Positions 16,761 to 25,294 of a DNA stretch of 64,000 bases are shown here, one piece after another. The position numbers and the translations under genes were made by a program. Source of the DNA: Bacillus sp. 123MFChir2 (GTDB lineage Bacteria; Bacillota; Bacilli; Bacillales; Bacillaceae_G). Position 1 is the stretch's first letter, and every line of letters begins with the position of its first letter. The stretch covers positions 39,826 to 103,825 of the forward strand of contig NZ_KB910933.1 of assembly GCF_000383235.1 (NCBI RefSeq), written 5' to 3'. The notes beneath the pieces were generated by a model. It was not told where the DNA came from and did no database searches. It saw only the letters and a list, made by a program, of their open reading frames with translations.

Positions 16761-17774
16761 TTATCTTAACGGGGTTGGAGCATTAATTAGTCGGTCAAAA
16801 TTTATTTCTAAAAGTTGTCCAGCGTGAACCAAACCAGATCCAAAACCGTACATAAGAACTCGGTCCCCACTTTTGACTTTTCCTTCACGGATTCCAAGGT
16901 CAAGAGCTAAAGGAATTGTAGCAGCAGAGGTATTTCCAAAGTTGACCAAGCTATAAAGGGTTTTCTCCAATGGGTATTTTAATTTTTCGCAAATTGGCTC
17001 TATCAGCCTTAAGTTAGCGCTATGAGGTATAAACCAATCAACTTGATCTAAACTCGTTTGTGTTTTTTCTAGAAGCTGTCTTATATTATTAGGAACATTC
17101 CTTACAACCCATCGAAAAACTTCGCTACCATTTTGTACAAGATACTGAGTATCGATTAACTCAATCCCATTGATCTTTTTCGATAGTCCAGGCCGATATA
17201 CATGTTGTGCTCCTCTTCCGTCACTTCCTAGGTGAAATCCAATAAAACTGTTTGATTGTTCATCCCTTTCAATTAATACTGCACCAGCACCATCACCAAA
17301 TAGAACACATGTACTTCTATCGGTATAATCGGTAATTTTTGAGAGTGTGTCTGCCCCGATAACGAGTACCTTTTTGTGGAGACCAGAAGAAATTAAACTG
17401 TGCGCCGTATGCAATGCGTAAACAAATCCTGCACACGCTGCACTTAAATCTATAGCACCTGTTTGGGAAATATTTAATCGGTCCTGTATGATACTGGAGA
17501 CAGAGGGGAATGGGAAATCTGGCGTGCTTGTTGCCACAATAATCATATCTACATCTTCGACTTTTTTATTATACCTGCGCATTAAATCTTCTACAGCAGA
17601 TACACATAAATCACTGGTAAATTCATCAGGCCGAGTTATTCTACGTTCATGAATACCTGTTCTTTGAATAATCCACTCATTGTTTGTTTCAACCATTTGC
17701 TCAAGCTCAAAGTTTGTTAACTTTTTTTCAGGTACATAGGTACCAATAGCTGTAATTCGTGTTTTTGCACTCAT
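16761..17774 (-). CDS. fabH: 3-oxoacyl-ACP synthase III
   Basis: Condenses an acyl-CoA starter with malonyl-ACP, the first step of type II fatty-acid synthesis. 337 residues; catalytic triad visible as Cys in SAACAGFVYALH, His in FIPHSANLRLI and Asn in NFGNTSAATIPLA; the CoA site is NNEWIIQRTGIHERR. ATG with AAAGGAGG upstream. It stands alone, away from other fab genes, like the second FabH (FabHB/YhfB) that bacilli keep for branched starters. A probable FapR operator lies in its promoter, which supports a real role in lipid synthesis. Confidence 0.92.
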   Translation of the reverse strand: MSAKTRITAIGTYVPEKKLTNFELEQMVETNNEWIIQRTGIHERRITRPDEFTSDLCVSAVEDLMRRYNKKVEDVDMIIVATSTPDFPFPSVSSIIQDRLNISQTGAIDLSAACAGFVYALHTAHSLISSGLHKKVLVIGADTLSKITDYTDRSTCVLFGDGAGAVLIERDEQSNSFIGFHLGSDGRGAQHVYRPGLSKKINGIELIDTQYLVQNGSEVFRWVVRNVPNNIRQLLEKTQTSLDQVDWFIPHSANLRLIEPICEKLKYPLEKTLYSLVNFGNTSAATIPLALDLGIREGKVKSGDRVLMYGFGSGLVHAGQLLEINFDRLINAPTPLR

Positions 17775-17818
17775 TTATTTTCCTCCTTTACCATTTTGAT
17801 ACCTGCTTATATAATTTA

Positions 17819-17848
17819 ATATTAGTAGTAGATGCTAATGTGTGTCAA
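17819..17848 (-). promoter_or_regulatory. fabH promoter with FapR-like operator
   Basis: On the minus strand TTGACA (17848-17843), an 18-nt spacer and TAATAT (17824-17819) form a sigma-A promoter. TTAGCATCTACTACTAA (17838-17822) lies over the spacer and -10 and matches the FapR 17-bp site TTAGTACCTAGTACTAA at 14 positions, keeping the TTAG/CTAA half-sites. FapR represses fatty-acid genes until malonyl-CoA accumulates. Confidence 0.72.
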
Positions 17849-17926
17849 TAATTTAAAATGAAAATAATGGCAATTAATTGACGCTTGAGAAAATATAAAC
17901 AGGAGAGGGATTTATGTTCAATATTC

Positions 17927-18198
17927 GTAACTACTCAGTCATACATTTCATTTAGAAGTTTGGTAAGGAGTATGATTCCAGTGAAAATACGCCCATTGTT
18001 ACCTATAGAAAGTTATTTTCATTCTTCAGCATATAGATTGCTGCCATGAAGTTAAAAATGGATCTACACCTTGCTACCTCTCTTTGTTTTAAAACGTTGC
18101 GCGTGGCAGGAAAAGGCCCTGACCGCTCCTATACATAGCCAGTCCCATTTAAAAAAATGCTTTTCTGTCGGTTTTTCATAGAGTGACTGAGTAGTTAC
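17927..18198. mobile_element. MITE with GTAACTACTCAG terminal inverted repeats (272 bp)
   Basis: GTAACTACTCAG (17927-17938) and CTGAGTAGTTAC (18187-18198) are perfect inverted ends. No coding. The interior carries a reverse-oriented family A repeat core (GTGGCAGGAAAAGGCC). Flanking 8-mers CAATATTC and CTATATTA agree at six positions, a possible eroded target duplication. 5'-GTAA ends and 8-bp duplications are typical of IS66-family elements. Confidence 0.75.
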
Positions 18199-18376
18199 CT
18201 ATATTAAACAAATTAAAGAATTTATTCCAAATTATTACCTGTTCTTATTAGTGGACCGTATTCTTGAAATTGGTATATTGTGGTTTCAAATCCACAATAA
18301 TGTTATTAATAAAAATATAAAACCATTACATGTTATCATAAAAAGACAGAATATTCTTTAATGTGGAGGGGTTAAT

Positions 18377-19246
18377 TTGCTAGATGAATTAAAACTTGTT
18401 ATTGATGCGAAGGCTACTCTTGGAGAAGGGCCTTGTTGGGATAGTAAAAAACAGCTATTGTATTGGGTTGATATTTTGGAAAAGAAGGTTCATATTTATA
18501 ATCCTATTACAAATGAAGATAAGGTGATTTTTCTTGGACAGATGGTAGGATCAGTGGCCCCGAGTGAATGTGGTGAAATGATTCTAGCTTTAGAGAAGGG
18601 CTTTTATTTCTTAAATCCAGATACGGAAGAACTACAGGCTATTTGTGATCCTGAAAGTCATTTACAAGAAAATCGTTTTAACGACGGGAAATGTGACCCG
18701 GCAGGTCGTTTTTGGGCAGGCACCACAGAAGGTATTGGCATTGATGGAAAGGGAGCTCTTTACTGTTTAAATACCAATTTAACTGTAAAAAAGAAAGTAG
18801 AACATGTAAGTACTTCTAATGGATTAGCGTGGTCACCAGACCATAAGTATATGTATTTCATAGATACACCGACAAGAAAAGTAGTTCGTTTTAATTATAA
18901 TATTTACACAGGAAATATTGAAAATCCACAAGATGTTGTTGCTGTGCGAAAAGAAGAAGGATTTCCTGATGGAATGACAATTGACGAAGAAGGAATGTTG
19001 TGGATTGCTCATTGGGGCGGTTCTAAAGTATCGAGGTGGAATCCTTTGAATGGAGAGCAGCTGCTAAGTATTTCTATCCCGGCCAAATATGTAACTTCTT
19101 GCACCTTTGGCGGAAATGACTTAAAAGATTTATACATTACGACGGCCAAAATGGATACTACAGATGCAAGCGCTGGTGGAGTATTTCGAGTAAAAACGAA
19201 TATAAGAGGATGTCCTACATATCGGTTTAGTGTAGAAGTTTACTAA
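18377..19246 (+). CDS. SMP-30/gluconolactonase family protein
   Basis: 289 residues, a six-bladed beta-propeller lactonase of the SMP-30/regucalcin family. Metal ligands and motifs: GEGPCWDSKKQLLYWVDI, ENRFNDGKCDPAGRFWAGT, STSNGLAWSPD and FPDGMTIDEEGMLWIAHWGG; the Glu, Asn and Asp residues in these blocks bind the divalent metal. Would hydrolyse a sugar lactone or similar ester in the cytoplasm. TTG start with GGAGGGG upstream. Alone between the MITE and a long AT-rich spacer, so the pathway is not indicated. Confidence 0.86.
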   Translation: MLDELKLVIDAKATLGEGPCWDSKKQLLYWVDILEKKVHIYNPITNEDKVIFLGQMVGSVAPSECGEMILALEKGFYFLNPDTEELQAICDPESHLQENRFNDGKCDPAGRFWAGTTEGIGIDGKGALYCLNTNLTVKKKVEHVSTSNGLAWSPDHKYMYFIDTPTRKVVRFNYNIYTGNIENPQDVVAVRKEEGFPDGMTIDEEGMLWIAHWGGSKVSRWNPLNGEQLLSISIPAKYVTSCTFGGNDLKDLYITTAKMDTTDASAGGVFRVKTNIRGCPTYRFSVEVY

Positions 19247-19276
19247 TTTAGAAGTGTAGGATATGTCAAAAATAAT

Positions 19277-19322
19277 GTATATAAATACAAATTAAAAAAT
19301 GACATAAAAACCACTTTTTTTA
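19277..19322. repeat. partial family A repeat
   Basis: TATATAAATACAAATTAAAA and ATGACATAAAAACC match the left end of the family A repeats; the rest of the element is missing. The remainder of 19247-19540 holds no recognisable gene. Confidence 0.6.
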
Positions 19323-19540
19323 GGGAAGGACTCCTTTTTTCGCAAAAAAATAGTAGTTTTATATTCCAAAATTTTTTTATCATATGCTGTCTGGTTACAC
19401 TATCTTTGAAGTAAGGGGATTCACTCGAAATTATGTTAAACTAAGAATGGGATTTATAAAATTCTGAAAAATGTGATTCCTATCTGAATAGCGATATTTC
19501 AATAAGTTATAACATTTATATACAGAAAAGAGGACTGAGA

Positions 19541-20803
19541 TTGCCCCTTAAAAAAGAAAAAAGGTTTAACTCATCGTTGCCAACGAAAGAAAATAGGTGG
19601 TTATCAAAAGTTACACATTTACCTAGTTCCTATATGGTTTTTATTTCTAGTATACTGATTTCTCGACTCGGTGACGCTCTTTATACGTTTGCTCTTCCTT
19701 GGATTGCCTATGAGTTGACAGGTTCTGCAATAGTTATGAGTTCGCTTTTTGCTACTGGTGTATTACCTATTGTATTATTTGGTCCAATAGTTGGCGTAAT
19801 GGTAGACCGATTGGATCGCCGGAAGTTGATGTGGACAGCTGATTTAGGATGTATGGTCTTGGTCGGACTAGTTCCTATTCTTCATTCCTTAAATGTACTT
19901 GAGATTTGGCACCTATATGTTATTTCTTTTATATTAGCTGTCTTATCCATGTTATTTGATGTAGCTACTGTTACAGCGATTCCGTATATTGCAGGTCAAG
20001 AGTTAACAAAAGCGAATTCAGCATACCAAATGGTTAATCAGATTGCTAGTTTAGCCGGTCCAACATTGGCAGGTATGACAATCGCCATAATAGGAGGATT
20101 TAACGCGCTCTGGTTAAATGCTGTATCATTTGCAGCTACTGTAATTGCAGTATTACTCTTACCTGAATTAGGGGGGAATAAAGAAGGCGTTAAAGAAGGT
20201 AATGTATTACAGGGCATAGGAAGGGATTTGAAAGAAGGACTGAAATGGCTGACGAATAACCGGCTTAATCTTGCTTTATCTCTTCAAGCTATGGTTGGTA
20301 ACTTTGGTGCTAGTAGCGTACTGGGAGTATTTATGTATTATTTGCTTTCAACATTACACCTATCTCCTGAACAAAGCGGTTTTAATTATACCTTAATTGG
20401 AGTTGGGGGACTTATAGGAAGTATTATTGCAGTTCCACTCGAAAGGCGCTTTCGGCGTGGAATTCTTATCCCTGTTCTTCTAGGTATAGGTGCTATTGGC
20501 CTAACTTATGCAATCTGGAGCAAATATTGGTTAGCACCCGGTATTGCCTTTGGTGTTGCGATGATCTGTAATATAGCTTGGAACACGATCGTAGCGTCAA
20601 TCCGGCAAGAAACTGTGCCCACCGATATGCAAGGAAGGGTTCTAGGCTTCTCACGAGTACTTACTCGTCTTGCGATGCCATTAGGAGCTTTAGTAGGTGG
20701 GATCATTTCTGGTTATAATCCAGTTGCAGTGTTTGTATTGGCGGCATTTGCAAAGGTAATGGAAGTTATGATTGCACTTATTAGTCCTATCCGTAAGCTA
20801 TGA
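19541..20803 (+). CDS. MFS efflux transporter (MFS_3 / macrolide-efflux type)
   Basis: 420 residues with about 12 membrane helices. N-terminal RLGDALYTFALPWIAYELTG and the loop 2-3 motif GVMVDRLDRRKLMWTAD are those of the Mef/enterobactin-exporter group. VASIRQETVPTDMQGRV appears in the second half, again typical of this group. Probably a proton-driven drug or siderophore exporter; substrate unknown. TTG start with AGAGGA upstream. Another member of the same group is at 57.4 kb. Confidence 0.82.
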   Translation: MPLKKEKRFNSSLPTKENRWLSKVTHLPSSYMVFISSILISRLGDALYTFALPWIAYELTGSAIVMSSLFATGVLPIVLFGPIVGVMVDRLDRRKLMWTADLGCMVLVGLVPILHSLNVLEIWHLYVISFILAVLSMLFDVATVTAIPYIAGQELTKANSAYQMVNQIASLAGPTLAGMTIAIIGGFNALWLNAVSFAATVIAVLLLPELGGNKEGVKEGNVLQGIGRDLKEGLKWLTNNRLNLALSLQAMVGNFGASSVLGVFMYYLLSTLHLSPEQSGFNYTLIGVGGLIGSIIAVPLERRFRRGILIPVLLGIGAIGLTYAIWSKYWLAPGIAFGVAMICNIAWNTIVASIRQETVPTDMQGRVLGFSRVLTRLAMPLGALVGGIISGYNPVAVFVLAAFAKVMEVMIALISPIRKL

Positions 20804-20848
20804 AGGAGAAAAGATGATTTTTCATATGTGCAAATAGGAGGGAATACA

Positions 20849-21271
20849 ATGGCAGCATTTTTAATCATTTTAGGTACGGGCATACTTGTATTCATCAGTC
20901 TCATTCATATGTACTGGGCATGTGGTGGATCATGGGGGAGTAAGGTTGTTCTTCCGATGAAAAAAGATAGCGGTGAATATGCTTTTATTCCGCGAAAAAT
21001 AGGGACTTTTGCAGTGGCACTTGCCATTTTATGTTTTGCTATGATTTTATTAGCACAAAGTGGATACTTTCCTTTTTGGAATCCAAGTCGTTACACAAGA
21101 TGGGGATGTATCGTTTTAGCTGGGATTTTCTTGTTACGTGCAGTTGGTGATATGAAGTACGTTGGATTCTTTAAAAAGGTAAAAGGGACAAAATTTTCGG
21201 TGTATGATACGTGGTTATACAGTCCGGTTTGTTTGTATATCGCATTTGTTTTTGTAGTGGGGGTTTATTGA
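20849..21271 (+). CDS. DUF3995 family membrane protein
   Basis: 140 residues with four hydrophobic segments: a first helix ending in LIHMYWACGGSWG, which is the hallmark of DUF3995, then RKIGTFAVALAILCFAMI, RWGCIVLAGIFLLRAVGD and a last helix. The ATG at 20849 follows AGGAGGG; the earlier GTG at 20828 lies upstream of that site and is not used. Function unknown. It follows the MFS gene by 46 bases and may be co-transcribed. Confidence 0.82.
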   Translation: MAAFLIILGTGILVFISLIHMYWACGGSWGSKVVLPMKKDSGEYAFIPRKIGTFAVALAILCFAMILLAQSGYFPFWNPSRYTRWGCIVLAGIFLLRAVGDMKYVGFFKKVKGTKFSVYDTWLYSPVCLYIAFVFVVGVY

Positions 21272-21283
21272 TAGTAGTATGTG

Positions 21284-21320
21284 GAAGGAAACCTTTCGTT
21301 AAAGGGAGGTTTTCTTTTTT
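21284..21320 (+). terminator. terminator after the DUF3995 gene
   Basis: AAACCTTT and AAAGGGAGGTTT form an imperfect stem followed by CTTTTTT. Confidence 0.6.
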
Positions 21321-21477
21321 GTTCTGAATTTCTTTGTTATTTTTAACGATGTTTATTATAGTATATATATGCTTTTATTGAAGGGAATTGAGATTCTATA
21401 CATAAAGGTCTAAATCATTCAATGAATTTATAAATTGAAAGGTTTACTTATACATAATAAGAGGATGTGGAAATACA

Positions 21478-22725
21478 ATGTCACTACAGTCAAAATATTT
21501 AGCAGGAATTTCACTTGGAATAATGGGAGTTGGGTTTGCCGCAACAATTCCGTTTCAAGGAACGATAGCAGGTGGGATTATACAAGGCGGCTTTGAAGCT
21601 GGTTTAGTAGGCGGACTTGCCGATTGGTTTGCAGTTACGGCGCTGTTTCGTCATCCGATGGGAATCCCAATTCCGCATACAGCACTACTACCAAAAAATC
21701 GGAAACGAATTACGAAAGGACTTGTTTCCACACTGGAAAATGATTGGCTGACGAAAGAAAGTATAACAAGTAAGGCAAAAGAGATGGAGTTAGCACAAAT
21801 AGTATTGCAGATTGCAGAAAGAGAGTTGCAATCGGATAGCGTGAGAAAAGGTATTGTTACAATTGCTGAAAAAGCGATTCTGCAAATTAATATTGAAAAA
21901 TTAGCTACTATAATTGAAAAAGAATTAAAAACGTATTTGCACACGATTCATACAGGACATATACTGCAAGTCCTTATTGATCAATTGGTTGCAGAAGAGT
22001 ACGATGAAAAAACATTTGATTATATGTTAGTTAAAGCAAAAGAGTGGACACTTCAAGATGAAGCGCGTTATCAGCTCGGAAGTTTAGGCATGAAAGCGAT
22101 GGAAAATATAAAAGTAGAGGGATTTTTACAGTTTACGCTTAAATCTTTTATGAATATGGTAGATGAAGAAAAAATCGGAAACATTTTGCAGAAGTTTGTG
22201 ATTAGTAATATTAGTAGTTTACAAAATCCTGATAATAGCACAAGACAACTTATATTAATGAAGATTCGTCAAGAACTTATTCAAGTTAAGGGAAATGAAG
22301 CGCTATTACAGGAATTAGAGAATTGGAAAGCAAGTTTGATTGCAAATTGGGAAGTTAATGAAAAAATAGCAGGAATGTTGGGTCAAGCACAGGAAAGAGT
22401 AGTTGCTTTTGTTAAAACAGAAGAGTTTACAAATAAATATCTTCTTTCATTTTTAAGGGCGCAAATGAATCAAGTAAAAGAAAATCCAGTAACGATTCAA
22501 AAAATGGAAGAATGGTTGCAAAAGCAAATTGTAACTCTTGTCGAAAACAATCATTCTAAAATTGGAAAGCTTGTACAAGAAAATCTTGATAAGCTAGATG
22601 ATCAAAAACTAATTGAAATGATTGAAAATAATGTAGGAAAAGATTTGCAGTGGATTCGTGTAAATGGTGCTGTTTGTGGCTTTATGATTGGGTTAGTTTT
22701 GGAAGGGATTAAAGCAATTATATAG
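21478..22725 (+). CDS. DUF445 family membrane-associated protein
   Basis: 415 residues: an N-terminal membrane helix (LAGISLGIMGVGFAATIPF), the conserved DUF445 block GFEAGLVGGLADWFAVTALFRHPMGIPIPHTALLP, a long helical, coiled-coil-like central part and a C-terminal membrane helix (CGFMIGLVLEGIKAII). Both ends appear membrane-bound with the helical body between. Function unknown. ATG with AGAGGATG upstream; monocistronic with a strong terminator shared with the converging gene. Confidence 0.83.
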   Translation: MSLQSKYLAGISLGIMGVGFAATIPFQGTIAGGIIQGGFEAGLVGGLADWFAVTALFRHPMGIPIPHTALLPKNRKRITKGLVSTLENDWLTKESITSKAKEMELAQIVLQIAERELQSDSVRKGIVTIAEKAILQINIEKLATIIEKELKTYLHTIHTGHILQVLIDQLVAEEYDEKTFDYMLVKAKEWTLQDEARYQLGSLGMKAMENIKVEGFLQFTLKSFMNMVDEEKIGNILQKFVISNISSLQNPDNSTRQLILMKIRQELIQVKGNEALLQELENWKASLIANWEVNEKIAGMLGQAQERVVAFVKTEEFTNKYLLSFLRAQMNQVKENPVTIQKMEEWLQKQIVTLVENNHSKIGKLVQENLDKLDDQKLIEMIENNVGKDLQWIRVNGAVCGFMIGLVLEGIKAII

Positions 22726-22726
22726 G

Positions 22727-22766
22727 AAAAAACCTTCCGCATGATGAATGTGGAAGGTTTTTTTTA
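22727..22766. terminator. bidirectional terminator between converging genes
   Basis: AAAAAACCTTCCGCAT pairs with ATGTGGAAGGTTTTTT around a 5-nt loop, with A/T runs on both sides. Confidence 0.88.
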
Positions 22767-22770
22767 CTTC

Positions 22771-23349
22771 TTATTTTTCAAGAACACTTATGTCTATATT
22801 ATAAGTTTTTTGAATGTTTAGCTGGTGTGTACCATTTCCTGTTTTTATGGTGTTTTTATACCATTGTTCTTTTTGATTTGAATCGGGATTCTCCTCTGAA
22901 GTATTATTTTCTGTTTTCGTTAGTTCTTCTACATGTTCCCAAGGTGTACTACCATGAGAATCCTTTTGAGTGGTTACAGCTGATAGTGTCATATCACTAT
23001 CTTTTACAAGATGAACAGATACACTTGAACTTTCTTGTACAGACCAATTATTTTGCAATTGACCTGGGTAAAGAGAGAGTTCTCTTTCAGAACCACGAAT
23101 TTCCACGTTTTTATTTTGCGGGAGGACAAGTGTTGCTGTCATTCGTGATTGTGAAGCGAAGAATTTATGGTAAACAGGTAATGGTTTTAATGTCACATAC
23201 ATCGTTTCGCCGACTGTTTGAATCGCAATGAATTCGTCCTGCTTTAGTTTGTCTTTTTCATTTTCTTTCATAGTCATTTCATATGTTCCTAGCAAATGTA
23301 CTTTATTGCTGTTGCTTCCTTCTATCATACCTTTCGAGAGGACTCCCAC
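22771..23349 (-). pseudogene. last gene of the ECF operon, 5'-truncated (uncharacterised exported protein)
   Basis: 192 residues from a GTG with no ribosome site. The frame continues a further 16 codons upstream into the left end of the TnpB element and then stops, so the natural N terminus is lost. The part left is hydrophilic and beta-rich (IEGSNSNKVHLLGTYEMT, MTATLVLPQNKNVEIRGSER), as in extracytoplasmic domains, and probably once had an N-terminal anchor before VGVLSKGMIEGS. I do not recognise the family. Same strand as the ECF operon at 25-27.4 kb, from which it is separated only by the element. Confidence 0.6.
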
Positions 23350-23466
23350 CTCTAAACATATGTGAAGGTGGTGAGGTGAATCGAAAAAAATATTTTATGC
23401 TTAAGTAAAACGATAGAAACGTACGTTCTTGTTTTGGTGTAATATCTTTAACAAGGAGGTGAAAAA

Positions 23467-24936
23467 ATGACAACGGAAAATCAAATACATTATAAAACTC
23501 TTCAGATTTGGATTAAAAAAGGACATCGTATGTATTCTTATTTTCAAGAATCTTGCCAAAACGCTAAAAATATGTATAACACGACAAACTTTTATATACG
23601 ACAAGTGTATACAGGTTTGACACAAGATAAGGAATTGCAACCTTTACAAAAAGAAATTTTGGATACAATTGATAAAAACATTGGGAAGATGAATCATACA
23701 CAACTTCTTGCCTATCAAAAGAAATTGGAAAAAGAGAAAACAAAACCAAAAGAAAAACAAAAAGAAGTGAAATGTAATTTGTTTTCAGAACCAACTACAG
23801 AAAAACCTTATGTAGATTTTAATTTTCTGGATGCATTATTTAAAGCGATGATTCAGAAGGATTATCGTGCTTTGCCTACGCAATCTAGTCAATCAATCAT
23901 GAAAAATGTATTCCGAAATTGGAAGTCTTTTTTTGCTAGTTTAAAAAATTATAAAAAGAATCCTAACAAATATACTGGAAAACCTAGAATTCCAAAGTAT
24001 ATTCGTTCTTCTGAAAAGGAAATCCTGTATACAAATCAAGATTGTATCATTAAAAATGATAAGTTTTTAAAGTTTCCAAAGACAAAACTGCAATTAAACA
24101 TTGGGAAATTGGGGCTTACTGAAGGTAAACTGAAGCAAGTTCGTGTGATCCCAAAATACAATGGATATGTGGTGGAGTTAGTGTTAGATGTTCCTTCAGA
24201 ACAACAATCCGTCGAAGAGAATGGTCGTTATATGAGTATTGATTTAGGTATTGATAACCTTGCAACCATTGTAACAAACACAGGTATGAAGCCTGTACTT
24301 GTTAAGGGCAAGCATGTCAAAAGCATAAATCAATATTACAATAAAATGAAGAGCCATTTTACAAGTGTTCTAAGGAAGGGCAAACAAACAAATGAAGGAC
24401 CTTTTACTTCTAAAAAAATAGAAAAACTTCATCAAAAGCGTTACCTGAAAATAAAAGATATCTTCCATAAGGCTAGCCATCATATTGTAAAACTAGCTCA
24501 AGAAGAGAGAGTTTGCAAAATCGTTATTGGTCAAAACAAAAATTGGAAACAAGAAACGAATATGGGAAAGAAAAATAACCAAACATTTTGCCATATCTCG
24601 CATAGTTTATTGATTCAAATGATTACATACAAAGCGAGTGCGGTAGGCATTCAAGTTGTTGTAACTGAGGAATCTTACACATCAAAAGCAAGTTTTCTAG
24701 ATCACGACTTCATTCCAACGTATGGAACAAATGATCAAAATGCAACTTTTTCAGGGAAACGAATGAAACGTGGTATGTATCGTTCTGCAAAAGGAATCGA
24801 AATCAACGCAGATGTAAACGCTGCGGCTAATATTTTACGAAAAGTAGTCCCGAATGCATGGACAAACGGGATAGAGGGGTTAGGCGAGAAACAGCTCGCT
24901 AGTGTGTTAACTCCACTGACGTTAATCGTCCATTAG
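23467..24936 (+). CDS. tnpB: TnpB-type RNA-guided nuclease of an IS605-family element
   Basis: 489 residues, full length. RuvC-I: YMSIDLGIDNLATIV (Asp259). RuvC-II region: KIVIGQNKNWKQE (355-363), where the usual Glu is replaced by Gly/Gln. RuvC-III: INADVNAAANILRK (Asp449). The zinc-ribbon cysteines usual between II and III are absent (EESYTSKASFLDHDFIP). This fits the TnpB subgroup with a relocated RuvC-II glutamate; the Glu pair in EESYTS is a candidate. Start ATG with AAGGAGGTG, an ideal ribosome site. TnpB proteins cut DNA using a guide RNA from the element's right end. Confidence 0.9.
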   Translation: MTTENQIHYKTLQIWIKKGHRMYSYFQESCQNAKNMYNTTNFYIRQVYTGLTQDKELQPLQKEILDTIDKNIGKMNHTQLLAYQKKLEKEKTKPKEKQKEVKCNLFSEPTTEKPYVDFNFLDALFKAMIQKDYRALPTQSSQSIMKNVFRNWKSFFASLKNYKKNPNKYTGKPRIPKYIRSSEKEILYTNQDCIIKNDKFLKFPKTKLQLNIGKLGLTEGKLKQVRVIPKYNGYVVELVLDVPSEQQSVEENGRYMSIDLGIDNLATIVTNTGMKPVLVKGKHVKSINQYYNKMKSHFTSVLRKGKQTNEGPFTSKKIEKLHQKRYLKIKDIFHKASHHIVKLAQEERVCKIVIGQNKNWKQETNMGKKNNQTFCHISHSLLIQMITYKASAVGIQVVVTEESYTSKASFLDHDFIPTYGTNDQNATFSGKRMKRGMYRSAKGIEINADVNAAANILRKVVPNAWTNGIEGLGEKQLASVLTPLTLIVH

Positions 24937-24992
24937 GTCGAAACGTTAGAAACCCCCACTTCAAACTTTGTTAAGTGGGAGTATTCATTGTA
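24937..24992 (+). ncRNA. candidate guide-RNA 3' end / right end of the tnpB element
   Basis: Just past the tnpB stop, CCCACTT CAAACTTTGTT AAGTGGG forms a stem-loop and the sequence ends near GAGTATTCA. In this family the right end is transcribed as the guide RNA, whose last ~16-20 nt are flanking DNA. Extent is inferred. Confidence 0.5.
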
Positions 24993-25014
24993 AGAGGGGC
25001 ATTACTTGTATTAA

Positions 25015-25294
25015 CTACAATTTTTTTATAGAGTCAGGTATGTCATACTGTACTTCTGGGATGTTATTTGTTCGTTCAGTTGTATGCATAGAATAACGAA
25101 TCTCTTCTAGTAAGCCAGTGGATAATAAGAAATAGAAGGCAATACCAATTGTTCCTAAGACGCCGATAAAGAAAATACTAAAAATATCATATTTAATGAT
25201 AGGTTGCTCTTTTTTTCTGTGAAAATAATAAAAAACAACCTAATGTAATAGTTGCAATCCCCATAGATATCGTCCCTACACGCCATGTTCTCAT
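25015..25294 (-). pseudogene. two-helix membrane protein of the ECF operon, frameshifted
   Basis: ATG at 25294 overlaps the stop of the upstream gene (ATGA). The frame gives MRTWRVGTISMGIATITLGC FLLFS and stops early. In another frame the text continues as KYDIFSIFFIGVLGTIGIAF and RYSMHTTERTNNIPEVQYDI up to TAG at 25015. The slip is at a run of seven T/A (25210-25216). Restored, it would be a ~92-residue protein with two membrane helices and an extracytoplasmic or cytoplasmic tail. Sequencing error is possible. Confidence 0.75.

Larger units (their letters stand above)
23341..24992 (+). mobile_element. IS200/IS605-type (IS1341-like) element with tnpB only
   Basis: Left end hairpin CCCACCT...AGGTGG (23344-23372), then GAAACGTACGTTCTT; right end hairpin CCCACTT...AAGTGGG (24955-24980). 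No TnpA, so it would need a transposase in trans. Boundaries are estimated from the hairpins and the break in the flanking minus-strand operon. No target duplication is expected for this family. Confidence 0.7.

Noticed and set aside
24937-24992. CRISPR-like repeat after tnpB
   Set aside because: A single hairpin, not an array; it is the right end of the IS605-type element.
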